DNA of 64,000 bases from Streptomyces sp. NA04227 (lineage in GTDB: Bacteria > Actinomycetota > Actinomycetes > Streptomycetales > Streptomycetaceae). Of the stretch, positions 35,469 through 45,513 are shown in pieces. The stretch covers positions 6,933,001 to 6,997,000 of the forward strand of contig NZ_CP054918.1 in assembly GCF_013364195.1 (NCBI RefSeq). The letters are read 5' to 3'. Position 1 is the first letter of the stretch, and every line of letters begins with the position of its first letter. The position numbers were made by a program, and so were the translations under genes. The notes beneath the pieces were generated by a model. It was not told where the DNA came from. It did not search any database and was given only the letters and a program-made list of their open reading frames with translations.

Positions 35469-36425
35469 TCAAGGCAGTCGCAGCAGCCCGTGTGGCGCGT
35501 GCCAGTGGCGTCCGGCGCGGAGGTGGGTGACGGCCGCGCGTTCCAGGCTGGTGCGCTGGGGGAGTTGGTCCAGTGGCTGGCCGTTGCGCCGGAAGACGAA
35601 CTCCAGGACGGATTCGTCGCCGTCCCGCGGTTCTTCGTCCACCCGCTCCCAACGCCGCATGAAACGTACGACGTTGGAGTCCTCGGGCAGATACTCCGCG
35701 AGCTGCGGATCGAGCAACCAGGAGTGGCACAAGGCGCGTTCGGCCCCGTGCTCCGGGAAGTGCGCGGCGAAGAACGGGCGGGCCCGGCGGAAGGAGTCGT
35801 CGCAGGCCTCGGGTGTCATCGGACCGCCCGTGGCCGGAATGTGCACGTTCAGTACCGGCTCGTCGCGCCAGCGCATCAGCTCGAACTGGAGCCTGCCCAG
35901 ACGGTGGATGACGCCCCGCAGATGGAGGCTCAGCCAGGTCTGCGTGTTCATACCGCCCGCGCCGAACTTGCGCCGGTGGATGGCGACCATCTCCCCGAGC
36001 TGCGTCATCGTGTGCCGGGTGATCTCCTCCGGGATGCCGTGCGCGGCGTGGAAGCGGCGGGTGGCGGGGAGGGTCACGAGGAAGAGGTGGACGTAGAAGT
36101 AGCGTGCGGCGTCGCTGTGTTCGTAGGGGAGCGCGTGCAGGGCGGTCTGACCGCCCTGGTGGCCCATGGTGGTCAGCAGGGTCTGGTGGGCGCGCTCCAG
36201 GATCCAGCGCAGTACGGGATCCTCGGCCAGGACGGGGAGCGAGTCGACGATCGCGTCCCGGTCCCGTTCGGGCACCTCCAGGTCCTCGAGGAGTGCGTAC
36301 GCCTCCTCGGCGGTGGGCAGCACCACGGGCTCTGCGGGCGGGCCGGTGTCTTCGAGGGCCATGAACCAGCCGAGGTGCTCCCGCATACCGAGCCGGGCGG
36401 CGACCGCGGTCGCGTCGAGTTGCAT
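35469..36425 (-). CDS. GNAT-fold acyltransferase domain protein
   Basis: A 318-residue protein. The C-terminal part has CHSWLLDPQLAEYLPEDSN followed by VVRF, the block I recall from two-domain GNAT acyltransferases (N- and C-terminal GNAT halves), and the N-terminal half is helical (LGWFMALEDTGPPAEPVVLP). It may N-acylate a small metabolite or peptide; the substrate is not evident. ATG 36425 is chosen from the start of the helical domain, as no good ribosome-binding site is seen. It lies 165 bases downstream of the P450 gene on the same strand, so it could belong to that unit. Confidence 0.62.
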   Translation of the reverse strand: MQLDATAVAARLGMREHLGWFMALEDTGPPAEPVVLPTAEEAYALLEDLEVPERDRDAIVDSLPVLAEDPVLRWILERAHQTLLTTMGHQGGQTALHALPYEHSDAARYFYVHLFLVTLPATRRFHAAHGIPEEITRHTMTQLGEMVAIHRRKFGAGGMNTQTWLSLHLRGVIHRLGRLQFELMRWRDEPVLNVHIPATGGPMTPEACDDSFRRARPFFAAHFPEHGAERALCHSWLLDPQLAEYLPEDSNVVRFMRRWERVDEEPRDGDESVLEFVFRRNGQPLDQLPQRTSLERAAVTHLRAGRHWHAPHGLLRLP

Positions 36426-36590
36426 GGCGGCATTGTTCCAGGCCCGGTGTGCGCCGGGGCGGGGCTTGCCCGCACCGGACCTGTGCGGGGCGGCTCGTAC
36501 GTGTATACGGGCGGGGCGTACGGGCACACGGGTATGGCTTGCGTTCGGGCCTACGGGCGGTGCGTACGGGAACTGCCCACGGGCCCGCGG

Positions 36591-37886
36591 TCAGCCCCGC
36601 CCGTCCACCTCCACCTCCACCTCCACCGGCAGCGACTTGAGCCCGTTGATGAAGTTGGAGACGAGCCTGCGTGGCGGTCCCGCCGGGCGGAGTTCGGGCA
36701 GTGCTTGCTGCAACTCCTCGTGGAGGACGGTCAGTTGGAGGCGCGCGAAGTGGGCGCCGAGGCAGACGTGCGGGCCGTCGCCGAAGGAGACATGGGGGTT
36801 GGGGCCGCGGTCGAGGTCCAGGTGGTGCGGGTCGGTGAAGACGCGCTCGTCGTGGTTGGCGGAGGCGTGGAAGACGACCACCTTCTCGCCGGTACGGATT
36901 CGGCGGCCGCCGAGTTCGGTGTCCGTGCGGGCGGTGCGCCGGAAGGAGAGCACCGGCGGGTGCATGCGCAGCAACTCCTCGACGGCCGAGGCTGTTGGGG
37001 ACTGGCCCCTCCTGAGCCGGGCGTAGGCGTCCGGGTGCGAGGCGAGCAGGTTGATACCGCCCGGGGCCGCGGAGCGGACGGTGTCGTTTCCGGCCACGGT
37101 CAGGAGGAAGAAGAACATCTCCAGTTCGGGTCCGGTGAGTTCGGGGTCGGTGGCGAGGATCGTGAGGACGTCGTCGGCGGGGTGGCGCCGTTTGAACTCG
37201 GCCAGCGAGCGGGCGTAGGCGAACATGTCGCTCAGGGCGGAGGGCGAGCGCGGGTTGACGGGTTTGCCGTCGGGGCCGAGGTCCGGGGGACCGGCCTCGT
37301 CCGGGTCCTGGTAGCCGATCACGCGCTGGGTCCAGTGCAGCATCAGGCCCCGGTCGCCCGGCGGGACACCCAGGAGGTCGGTGAGATTGAGCAGGGCGTA
37401 GTCGTCGGTCACCGAGGTGACCAGGTCGACCGTGCCGTCCCCCTCACGGGCCGTGCGCAGGGCGTCCGCGAGGAGCGTGCGTGCCCGCTCGCGCGCCGTC
37501 GACGCGAACCGGTCCACGCGCCGGGGCGTGAACGCCCGGCTCACGAGTCGGCGCAGCCGCCCCTGCTCCGGCGGATCCTGGTTGAGCATCATGCGCCGGA
37601 TGAACGGCAGATCCGCCGGGTCGGGGTCGCGGATCTGGGTCGCGCCCAGATGGGACGAGTACGTCGCATGGTCCTTCAGCACCCGCACCACGTCGCTGTG
37701 CCGGGTGACCGCCCAGAAACCGGGACCCGCGGGCCAGCCGAGCACTTCCGGCTCCGGCTGCCAGGCGACGGGATGGTGGTCCCGCAGCACACGGTAGTCC
37801 TCGTGCGGCAGCCCGGCCGCGTACCGGCGCGGGTCGAAGACGTCCGGCACCGGTGGCGGGGCCTGCGGAATCCCGGTCGGGGTCAT
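36591..37886 (-). CDS. Cytochrome P450
   Basis: A 431-residue soluble bacterial P450 mono-oxygenase. The heme-binding loop is SFGDGPHVCLGAHFARL with Cys near residue 375, the I-helix oxygen-binding motif is TVAGNDTVRSA, and the K-helix ExxR is EELLR. It resembles the sterol or lipid-oxidising actinobacterial CYP124/125/142 type in general pattern, but that is only an impression. The ATG start overlaps the hydrolase stop as ATGA, so both are one operon. Redox partners are not in the window. The C-terminal VEVEVEV run is encoded by 6-base repeats. Confidence 0.92.
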   Translation of the reverse strand: MTPTGIPQAPPPVPDVFDPRRYAAGLPHEDYRVLRDHHPVAWQPEPEVLGWPAGPGFWAVTRHSDVVRVLKDHATYSSHLGATQIRDPDPADLPFIRRMMLNQDPPEQGRLRRLVSRAFTPRRVDRFASTARERARTLLADALRTAREGDGTVDLVTSVTDDYALLNLTDLLGVPPGDRGLMLHWTQRVIGYQDPDEAGPPDLGPDGKPVNPRSPSALSDMFAYARSLAEFKRRHPADDVLTILATDPELTGPELEMFFFLLTVAGNDTVRSAAPGGINLLASHPDAYARLRRGQSPTASAVEELLRMHPPVLSFRRTARTDTELGGRRIRTGEKVVVFHASANHDERVFTDPHHLDLDRGPNPHVSFGDGPHVCLGAHFARLQLTVLHEELQQALPELRPAGPPRRLVSNFINGLKSLPVEVEVEVDGRG

Positions 37887-38773
37887 GCGTCCGCGCCTGC
37901 TCCGGCGCCCGTGCCCGCGCCTGCTCCGGCGCGCGCGCCCGCTTCCGCGCCGTCACCCGCCGCGACCGTCACCGAGGCGCCCGCTCCGGCGCTCGGGCCC
38001 TCCGTCTCGTCGGCGCGCAGGAAGTCCTCCACGATCCGCAGCAGTCCGAGCGGGTCCTCGTCCATCGCGTAGTGGCCCGCCGAGGGGAGTTCGGCCAGTT
38101 CGGCGTTCACGTACCACCGCATCCAGGTCTGGCGCTGGACCTCGGCCGACAGGGCCGGGTCCAGGGCGCCGACGACGGCGAGGGCGGGCACCGCGGAGCC
38201 CGCCACCTCGGTGTGGAAGTCGTCCTTGGCCCAGGAGTCCAGCCAGGCGCGGAAGGCGCGGGCGTCGCTGCGCGCCAGCGAGCGGCGGACCATACGGTCC
38301 AGCCAGGCGTCGGGGCGCGTGCCGCCGGTGGTGTTGTCCATGATCGCGCGCCGGTTCTCGGGGTTCTCGGCCGCGCCCGCGAACAACTCCCAGGCCTCGG
38401 GCGGCAGCGGGAGCCCGGAGGCCGGTACCGGGGAGACGCCGACGATCCGCCGGACCTGCTCCGGGGCGGCCGCGGCGGCGCGCTGCACGATGCTGCCGCC
38501 CATCGAGTGCCCGATCAACGAGTAGCGCTTCCAGCCGAGTTGGGAGGCGAGTGCGCGTACGTCCTCGGCCGCTCGCTCGGTGGTGAACGGGCCCTCGTCG
38601 GTCACCGCCTTGCCGTAGCCGCGCAGGTCCACGAAGGCGTACTGGAAGGACCGCCCGTCGAGGTCGGGCAGGAGCGGATCGTAGGCGCTGCGGTCGGCGA
38701 GCCAGCCGTGCACGGCGATCACCTTGTGGGGACCCGAGCCGTGCAGGGCGTGAGGAAGGACAAACGAGGACAT
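37883..38773 (-). CDS. Alpha/beta hydrolase
   Basis: A 296-residue serine hydrolase. The oxyanion histidine is in VIAVHGWLADRSAYD, the nucleophile in SLIGHSMGGSIVQ, the acid in VVGALDPALS and the base in LPSAGHYAMDEDP. Residues after 258 are a low-complexity Ala/Gly tail (AGARAGAGAGTGAGAGADA). ATG 38773 has CGGAG at good spacing. It precedes the P450 gene, overlapping by four bases, so the pair likely act on one substrate, for example a P450 product or ester. The identity of that substrate is unknown. Confidence 0.85.
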   Translation of the reverse strand: MSSFVLPHALHGSGPHKVIAVHGWLADRSAYDPLLPDLDGRSFQYAFVDLRGYGKAVTDEGPFTTERAAEDVRALASQLGWKRYSLIGHSMGGSIVQRAAAAAPEQVRRIVGVSPVPASGLPLPPEAWELFAGAAENPENRRAIMDNTTGGTRPDAWLDRMVRRSLARSDARAFRAWLDSWAKDDFHTEVAGSAVPALAVVGALDPALSAEVQRQTWMRWYVNAELAELPSAGHYAMDEDPLGLLRIVEDFLRADETEGPSAGAGASVTVAAGDGAEAGARAGAGAGTGAGAGADA

Positions 38774-39044
38774 GCGACTCCGTTCACCTCGCGGCGTCAC
38801 CGTCGACGGCCGCATCCGGCGCACAGACTCGCGCCCAACTCGGGCGCGCCGCAAGGGTGGAGAAGAGCCAGAAAGGGCGCGAAAGGGTGCGGGGGGGCTC
38901 GGGCGGGTACGTGTGGGTCGGCCTCCGGCGGCTGTCCGCCGAGGGCGGAGAGGCCGCCGCGATCGCAAGGGCGTTCGGGACCGGTAGAGTTGGTCTCTTC
39001 GGTCGGCGGAAGCCGTCCGGAGTCCGTGAAGGCTGTGCCCGGCA

Positions 39045-39878
39045 ATGACGCATCCCGACGACGCCCCCGTGCGACATGACTCTCCCGCGCGACACGACAC
39101 TCCCGCGCGACATGAGACCCCCGCGCGAAAGGACACCCCCGCGCGGCTCCGGCTCGACCGCGCCCTGGAGGCCCTGTCCGTCACCTTTCGCGGTATGACC
39201 GCCCGTGGCGACGAGAAGCAGTGCGTGTGCCACTGGGGCAGCGAGGAAGAGCTCGCACTGCTGAAGGTCCCGGATGTCGAGCTCGACCCCGACCTGTTGC
39301 GCCGCACCTGGGAGGCCACGGACTGGGACGACCACGGCGCGGTGCTGCGGCGCATCCTGCCGCAGTTCGCCGGAGCACTGGTCAACGGCCTTGTGGAGCC
39401 CATGTTCGGTATGGACGAGGTGGGGCGCGTGTTCGATCGCGGCGGCTGGCGGCAGTGGCCCGCGCATCAGAGCGCGGCGGTGGGGGAGTTCCTGCACGCC
39501 TGGTGGGCGCACAGCCTTCGCACTCCCGACCCGGCTGTTCCCGTCCATGAGCTCCTCGCCCTGTGCGTCGAGGCGTCCGGCACCCTGAGCCCCTGGCTCG
39601 CGCACTGGGAGGCGCTCGACGAGAGCACGGCCGACCGGCACCTGGCCGAGGCCGCTGCCCACTGGGAGTACGACCTGCTGGGCGACGAACTCCCCTGGGA
39701 CGCCTGGGACAACGCGGAAGCCCTGCGTACCGAGCTGGCCGCCTGGCTGGTCCGTTGTGCCCCTGCGCGGCTTCGCCCCTTGGGCGGTCACGAGGAACTG
39801 CTGCACCGGGTACGGCTCGTGGGACTGACCGGACCGGACCGCTGGGAAGACCCGCATTGGCCCGGCCACCGCTACTGA
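39045..39878 (+). CDS. Hypothetical protein with RHDTPAR repeats
   Basis: A 277-residue protein I do not recognise. Residues 10-33 are four copies of a six-residue unit (RHDSPA, RHDTPA, RHETPA, RKDTPA), encoded by four 18-base tandem units at 39072-39143. The remainder is helical and Trp-rich, with CVCHWGSEEEL near residue 60 and DRGGWRQWP, FLHAWWAHSL and LPWDAWDN later. No signal peptide or membrane span. GC bias at third codon positions supports real coding. The start is uncertain because no strong ribosome-binding site is visible; the repeats may be outside the true gene. It is divergent from the hydrolase-P450 operon and precedes geoA. Confidence 0.6.
   Translation: MTHPDDAPVRHDSPARHDTPARHETPARKDTPARLRLDRALEALSVTFRGMTARGDEKQCVCHWGSEEELALLKVPDVELDPDLLRRTWEATDWDDHGAVLRRILPQFAGALVNGLVEPMFGMDEVGRVFDRGGWRQWPAHQSAAVGEFLHAWWAHSLRTPDPAVPVHELLALCVEASGTLSPWLAHWEALDESTADRHLAEAAAHWEYDLLGDELPWDAWDNAEALRTELAAWLVRCAPARLRPLGGHEELLHRVRLVGLTGPDRWEDPHWPGHRY
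39072..39143. repeat. Four 18-base tandem repeats
   Basis: Units such as CGACATGACTCTCCCGCG recur four times head to tail with small changes, in frame inside the hypothetical gene. They encode the R(H/K)(D/E)(S/T)PA repeats. Confidence 0.8.
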
Positions 39879-40033
39879 GCGGTCCGAGCCGCCCGCCCGG
39901 CGGGCGCCGACCGGCTTTCGAGGGGCCTCATGATCGGCTCGCCCCACCCGATCCCGCAGCAGAAACGGCCAGGGTTCACGCGAAGGGGGGATCTCGAAGC
40001 GCCGCTCGGATGAGCCCGCGCGCCCCCGGGTAG

Positions 40034-42283
<2,250 letters not shown>

Positions 42284-42348
42284 GCGCGGGAGAGCGTGCG
42301 CTGAGCGCGCGTTGAGTACGACCGGGCCCCGGTTGGCCCGGTGAGGTG

Positions 42349-42391
42349 AGCGTGGCCCGGACGCCCGGCGGGAGGGCGTCCGGGCCACGCT
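42349..42391 (+). terminator. Strong hairpin terminator after geoA
   Basis: AGCGTGGCCCGGACGCCC (42349-42366) pairs perfectly with 42374-42391 around a seven-base loop, 65 bases past geoA. Confidence 0.8.
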
Positions 42392-42553
42392 GCTGTCCGG
42401 GCCATACCGCCGCCCAGGCCCCAAATGGTTTGCGGGCGAAAGAAGTTGGGAAATGGTGGCAACTTTCCGTGATGCCGGATTTCCTCGCGTTGTCACCCGT
42501 TCGTGAATCGTGACGAGGGGTGTCGGCGGGTAGATCAGAGGCGGAGGCGAGAC

Positions 42554-43207
42554 ATGGAACAGACAGCGTTGCGTCCCAAGCCGATGCCGGGCAGCGAGAA
42601 GGCCCGTGCACGCAAGTCCGGCGGACGTCCGGGCGGGGGCGGTGGGCACCGGCCGGGACCCGCGCGCAGGCGGCGACGGCGGCTGATCACCCTGCTGGTG
42701 GGGCTGACGGTGGCGGTGGGCCTGGTGCTCTCGGGTGTCGGGCTCGGCACCGTGAGCGCGACCGTGATCGGTATGAGCAAGCTCGCGGACATGCAGAAGT
42801 CCGGCGGCGCCCCACCGGGCGGCCCGGCGCAGGGGCAGGCGCCCGCGGACGGGCGGGGCAAGGAGGCGCCCGGGCAGGGCGCCGCCCCGGCCGCCCCCGC
42901 GAAGGCGGGCGACGAACCCCGGGCGGAGCGCGGCAAGGACAAGCAGGCCACGCTCGGCATCGAGGCCGTGGACGCCCCCGGCGGCGGCGCGCTCCTGGTG
43001 GGCGTGCACGTGCCCGGACCCGGCTACACGGCGGGCCTGGTCCGCGGCGACGTACTGGAGTTGTTCGGTGAACAGCGGATCGGCTCCGCCGCCGACCTGG
43101 CGCGGGCGGTCGCCGAGGCGAAGCCCGGCAGGCGGGTCACGCTCACCGTGCGGCACGAGAACGGCGTGCGCCAGCCGCTGTCCGCGATCCCGGGCGTCAT
43201 GACATGA
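42554..43207 (+). CDS. Membrane-anchored PDZ domain protein
   Basis: A 217-residue protein. A basic N-terminus (ARRRRRRLITLL) and one membrane span (residues 43-70) are followed by a Pro/Gly/Ala linker, and a C-terminal PDZ fold (LLVGVHVPGPGYTAGLVRGD, then DVLELFGEQRIGSAADLARA). Extracytoplasmic PDZ domains bind protein C-termini, often in quality control. No protease domain is present. ATG 42554 has GGAGG upstream. Target unknown. Confidence 0.82.
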   Translation: MEQTALRPKPMPGSEKARARKSGGRPGGGGGHRPGPARRRRRRLITLLVGLTVAVGLVLSGVGLGTVSATVIGMSKLADMQKSGGAPPGGPAQGQAPADGRGKEAPGQGAAPAAPAKAGDEPRAERGKDKQATLGIEAVDAPGGGALLVGVHVPGPGYTAGLVRGDVLELFGEQRIGSAADLARAVAEAKPGRRVTLTVRHENGVRQPLSAIPGVMT

Positions 43208-43230
43208 ACCACAGCGGGGCACGGCCCGCT

Positions 43231-43266
43231 CGGCCCGGCGGGGGTCTTGCCGCCCCCGCCGGGCCG
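43231..43266 (+). terminator. Hairpin after PDZ gene
   Basis: A 14-base stem CGGCCCGGCGGGGG (43231-43244) pairs with CCCCCGCCGGGCCG (43253-43266) around an 8-base loop, 24 bases past the PDZ gene stop. No T-run follows. Confidence 0.65.
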
Positions 43267-43414
43267 GGGCGGGCAGGGCGCGAAGGCTTCCGGGCCCCGG
43301 CGGAAGCCACGGAACGGGGCCGGCGCCGGAGGCTCGCCGCAGGAGTGCCCCCTCTCCCGCCCGCTGCCAGGGCCGCCGAAAAAGGCTGGCACCGCACGCG
43401 GCCGGGGGACGACC

Positions 43415-44044
43415 ATGGCCCGTATGCTGCGCACCCTTCTCGCCTTCCTCGGCGCCTGCACCCTGATAGCCGCCTCGCCCGGCCCGAGCACCGTGCTGAT
43501 CATCAAGCAGTCGCTGCGCAGCAGGCGTTCGGGCTTTCTGACGGTCCTGGGCAACGAGACGGGCGTCTTCCTCTGGGGAGTGATCGCGGCCTTCGGGCTG
43601 ACCGCACTCCTCGCGGCCTCCGAGCTCGCGTACGACCTGATGCGGATCGTCGGCGCGGTGGTCCTGGTCGTCTTCGGTGTGCAGACGCTGTGGCAGGCGC
43701 GACGTACCCGCGCCTCGGAGGGCTTCGACGAACTGGCGGCGCCCCGCTCGGACTGGGCCTCCTACCGCGGCGGGCTGCTGCTGAACCTGGCCAACCCCAA
43801 GGCGGCGATCTTCGCCATGTCCTTCCTGCCGCAGTTCGTCCCCGAGGGCGCGCCCCAACTGCCGGTGATGCTCGGCCTCGCCGCGATCTGGGCGCTGTAC
43901 GAGGTCGGTTACTACGGCGTGTACGTGTGGTGCGTCGGCCGGATGAAGGCAGTCCTGGGGCGGGCCGGTGTGCGGCGCCGTCTGGAGCAGATCTCCGGCG
44001 GCGTACTGCTGCTGCTCGGCGCGCGCCTGGCGATGGAGAGCTGA
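43415..44044 (+). CDS. LysE family exporter
   Basis: An integral membrane amino-acid or small-molecule exporter of 209 residues, the usual LysE/RhtB length. It has about six spans; SPGPSTVLIIKQSL in the first and NLANPKAAIFAMSFLPQF in the fourth are the family motifs. ATG 43415 is the first codon consistent with the family; the upstream hairpin separates it from the PDZ gene. Substrate unknown. Confidence 0.88.
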   Translation: MARMLRTLLAFLGACTLIAASPGPSTVLIIKQSLRSRRSGFLTVLGNETGVFLWGVIAAFGLTALLAASELAYDLMRIVGAVVLVVFGVQTLWQARRTRASEGFDELAAPRSDWASYRGGLLLNLANPKAAIFAMSFLPQFVPEGAPQLPVMLGLAAIWALYEVGYYGVYVWCVGRMKAVLGRAGVRRRLEQISGGVLLLLGARLAMES

Positions 44045-44301
44045 ACCGCGCGGACGGTCCGGCTCCCGGAGGGGCGGGGTGCCTTGCCGCCGCTGCGAAG
44101 GTGGGTCCGCCCCAAGGCGTGAGTCCGCCGGATTCGGTGAGCTCAATCCTGCGCTCCGGTTGATCAACTCCCAGTTCCCGCAAGTGACTTGGGCCGATCG
44201 CCCGTGCAGGGCAACTGTGTGCCCGGGTGAGCGGTCAACTGTGTGGCGGGCGTGAACGGGGGCCCGCGTCCACTTTCCATGACGCCCTGTCAGGAGTACG
44301 C

Positions 44302-45441
44302 ATGCGCTCGAATCACCGGACCCACAAAGGAAGCGGGCGGCGCCTCGCCCGTCTCGCCGCCGTCTGCGTCGTCGCCGCGATGACCGCCACGGCGGCCCCG
44401 GTGGCGTTCGCCGCCCCGGCCACCGGCAGCGACTGGACGCTCTCCTCGGCCACCACCCTGCACAGCGGCGCCAACCTCAACGCGGTCGCCTCGACCGACC
44501 CCTTCCACGCCTGGGCGGCCGGCTCACAGACCGTGCCCGGCAGCGGCGGCCGCTCCGAGGGCGTCCTGCTGCGTTGGAACGGCTTCGGCTGGCACCGGAT
44601 CACCGACCGCGGTCTGCCGAAGGTCAAGTACTGGGTCTCGGTCGACGCTTCCTCGCCCTGGAGCGTCTACGCCTACGGCTGGGGCGACGAATCCGGCGAG
44701 GTCATGGCCCACTTCGACGGACTGCGCTGGAAGGAGTTCCCGCTCGCCGAGCTGCCCGACGGGGCGATCCACGGGTTCTCCGAGGTCGCGGCGACCCACG
44801 GGCGCACCTTCATGGCGGGCGAACGGTTCCTCAGCTCCCACGCCAAGGGCCGGTGGACGACGACCGAACTGACCCCCGGGCACGGGGTGAACGACGTCGA
44901 CGCCCGGTCGGCCCGCGACGCCTGGGCCGTGGGCGGCTTCGCGCATGTCGGCCAGAAGCAGCGGCCGCTGGTCAAACACTGGGACGGCAAGACCTGGAAG
45001 GACGCCGGACCCGCCCTGAACAACGTCCAGTTGACGAACGTGTACGCCGAGTCCGCGCGCAGCGTGTGGGTCAGCGGATACGCCACCGGCACCGAGGGCC
45101 CCGTACCCAAGGTGCTGCGCTGGGACGGCCGGAAGTGGACGGATGTGACCGGGCCGGTCGCCGGGCTGTGGCCGCAGGCGCTCAGTGGTGACGGGCGCGG
45201 CTCGGTGGTGCTGTCCGGCGACCCGGAGGGCTGGGAGGGTCCGCAGGAGTTCTGGCGCTACCGCGACGGCTCCTGGCGCCGCGAGGTCGGCGCCCGGCCC
45301 GAGGGGAAGACCCAGGCGTTCACCGTCGCGGACCTCGCCCCCTCGCGCACCGGCCGCTTCTGGGCGGTCGGCAGTTACACGGTCGTCACCGGCGAGCACA
45401 CCGCCGAGAGCTACGACGCGATCTGGCGCTCGGGACGCTGA
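44302..45441 (+). CDS. Secreted beta-propeller-like protein
   Basis: A predicted exported protein of 379 residues. It has a signal peptide (RRLARLAAVCVVAAMTATAA, cleavage near AFA-AP). The rest is repeated short blades with Trp motifs, such as HAWAAGSQTVPGSGG, VYAYGWGDESG, DAWAVGGFAHVGQ and SVWVSGYATGTEG, typical of beta-propeller proteins whose blades are about 45 residues. Role unknown, probably extracellular binding. ATG 44302 has AGGAG upstream. A 257-base gap with no visible gene separates it from lysE. Confidence 0.8.
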   Translation: MRSNHRTHKGSGRRLARLAAVCVVAAMTATAAPVAFAAPATGSDWTLSSATTLHSGANLNAVASTDPFHAWAAGSQTVPGSGGRSEGVLLRWNGFGWHRITDRGLPKVKYWVSVDASSPWSVYAYGWGDESGEVMAHFDGLRWKEFPLAELPDGAIHGFSEVAATHGRTFMAGERFLSSHAKGRWTTTELTPGHGVNDVDARSARDAWAVGGFAHVGQKQRPLVKHWDGKTWKDAGPALNNVQLTNVYAESARSVWVSGYATGTEGPVPKVLRWDGRKWTDVTGPVAGLWPQALSGDGRGSVVLSGDPEGWEGPQEFWRYRDGSWRREVGARPEGKTQAFTVADLAPSRTGRFWAVGSYTVVTGEHTAESYDAIWRSGR

Positions 45442-45461
45442 CCCCGCGGCCGTCCGCAACG

Positions 45462-45500
45462 GTGAGCGGCTGCCGGGGCGCACCCCGGGCGGCCGCTCAC
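45462..45500. terminator. Bidirectional hairpin terminator
   Basis: GTGAGCGGC (45462-45470) pairs with GCCGCTCAC (45492-45500), with an inner stem CCGGGG/CCCCGG at 45473-45488. It lies between the convergent propeller and treZ genes. Confidence 0.65.
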
Positions 45501-45513
45501 GTGGGCGTGCGGC

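Noticed and set aside
42284..42553. Search for an extra gene between geoA and the PDZ gene
   Set aside because: Apart from the terminator and promoter region nothing has convincing coding bias.
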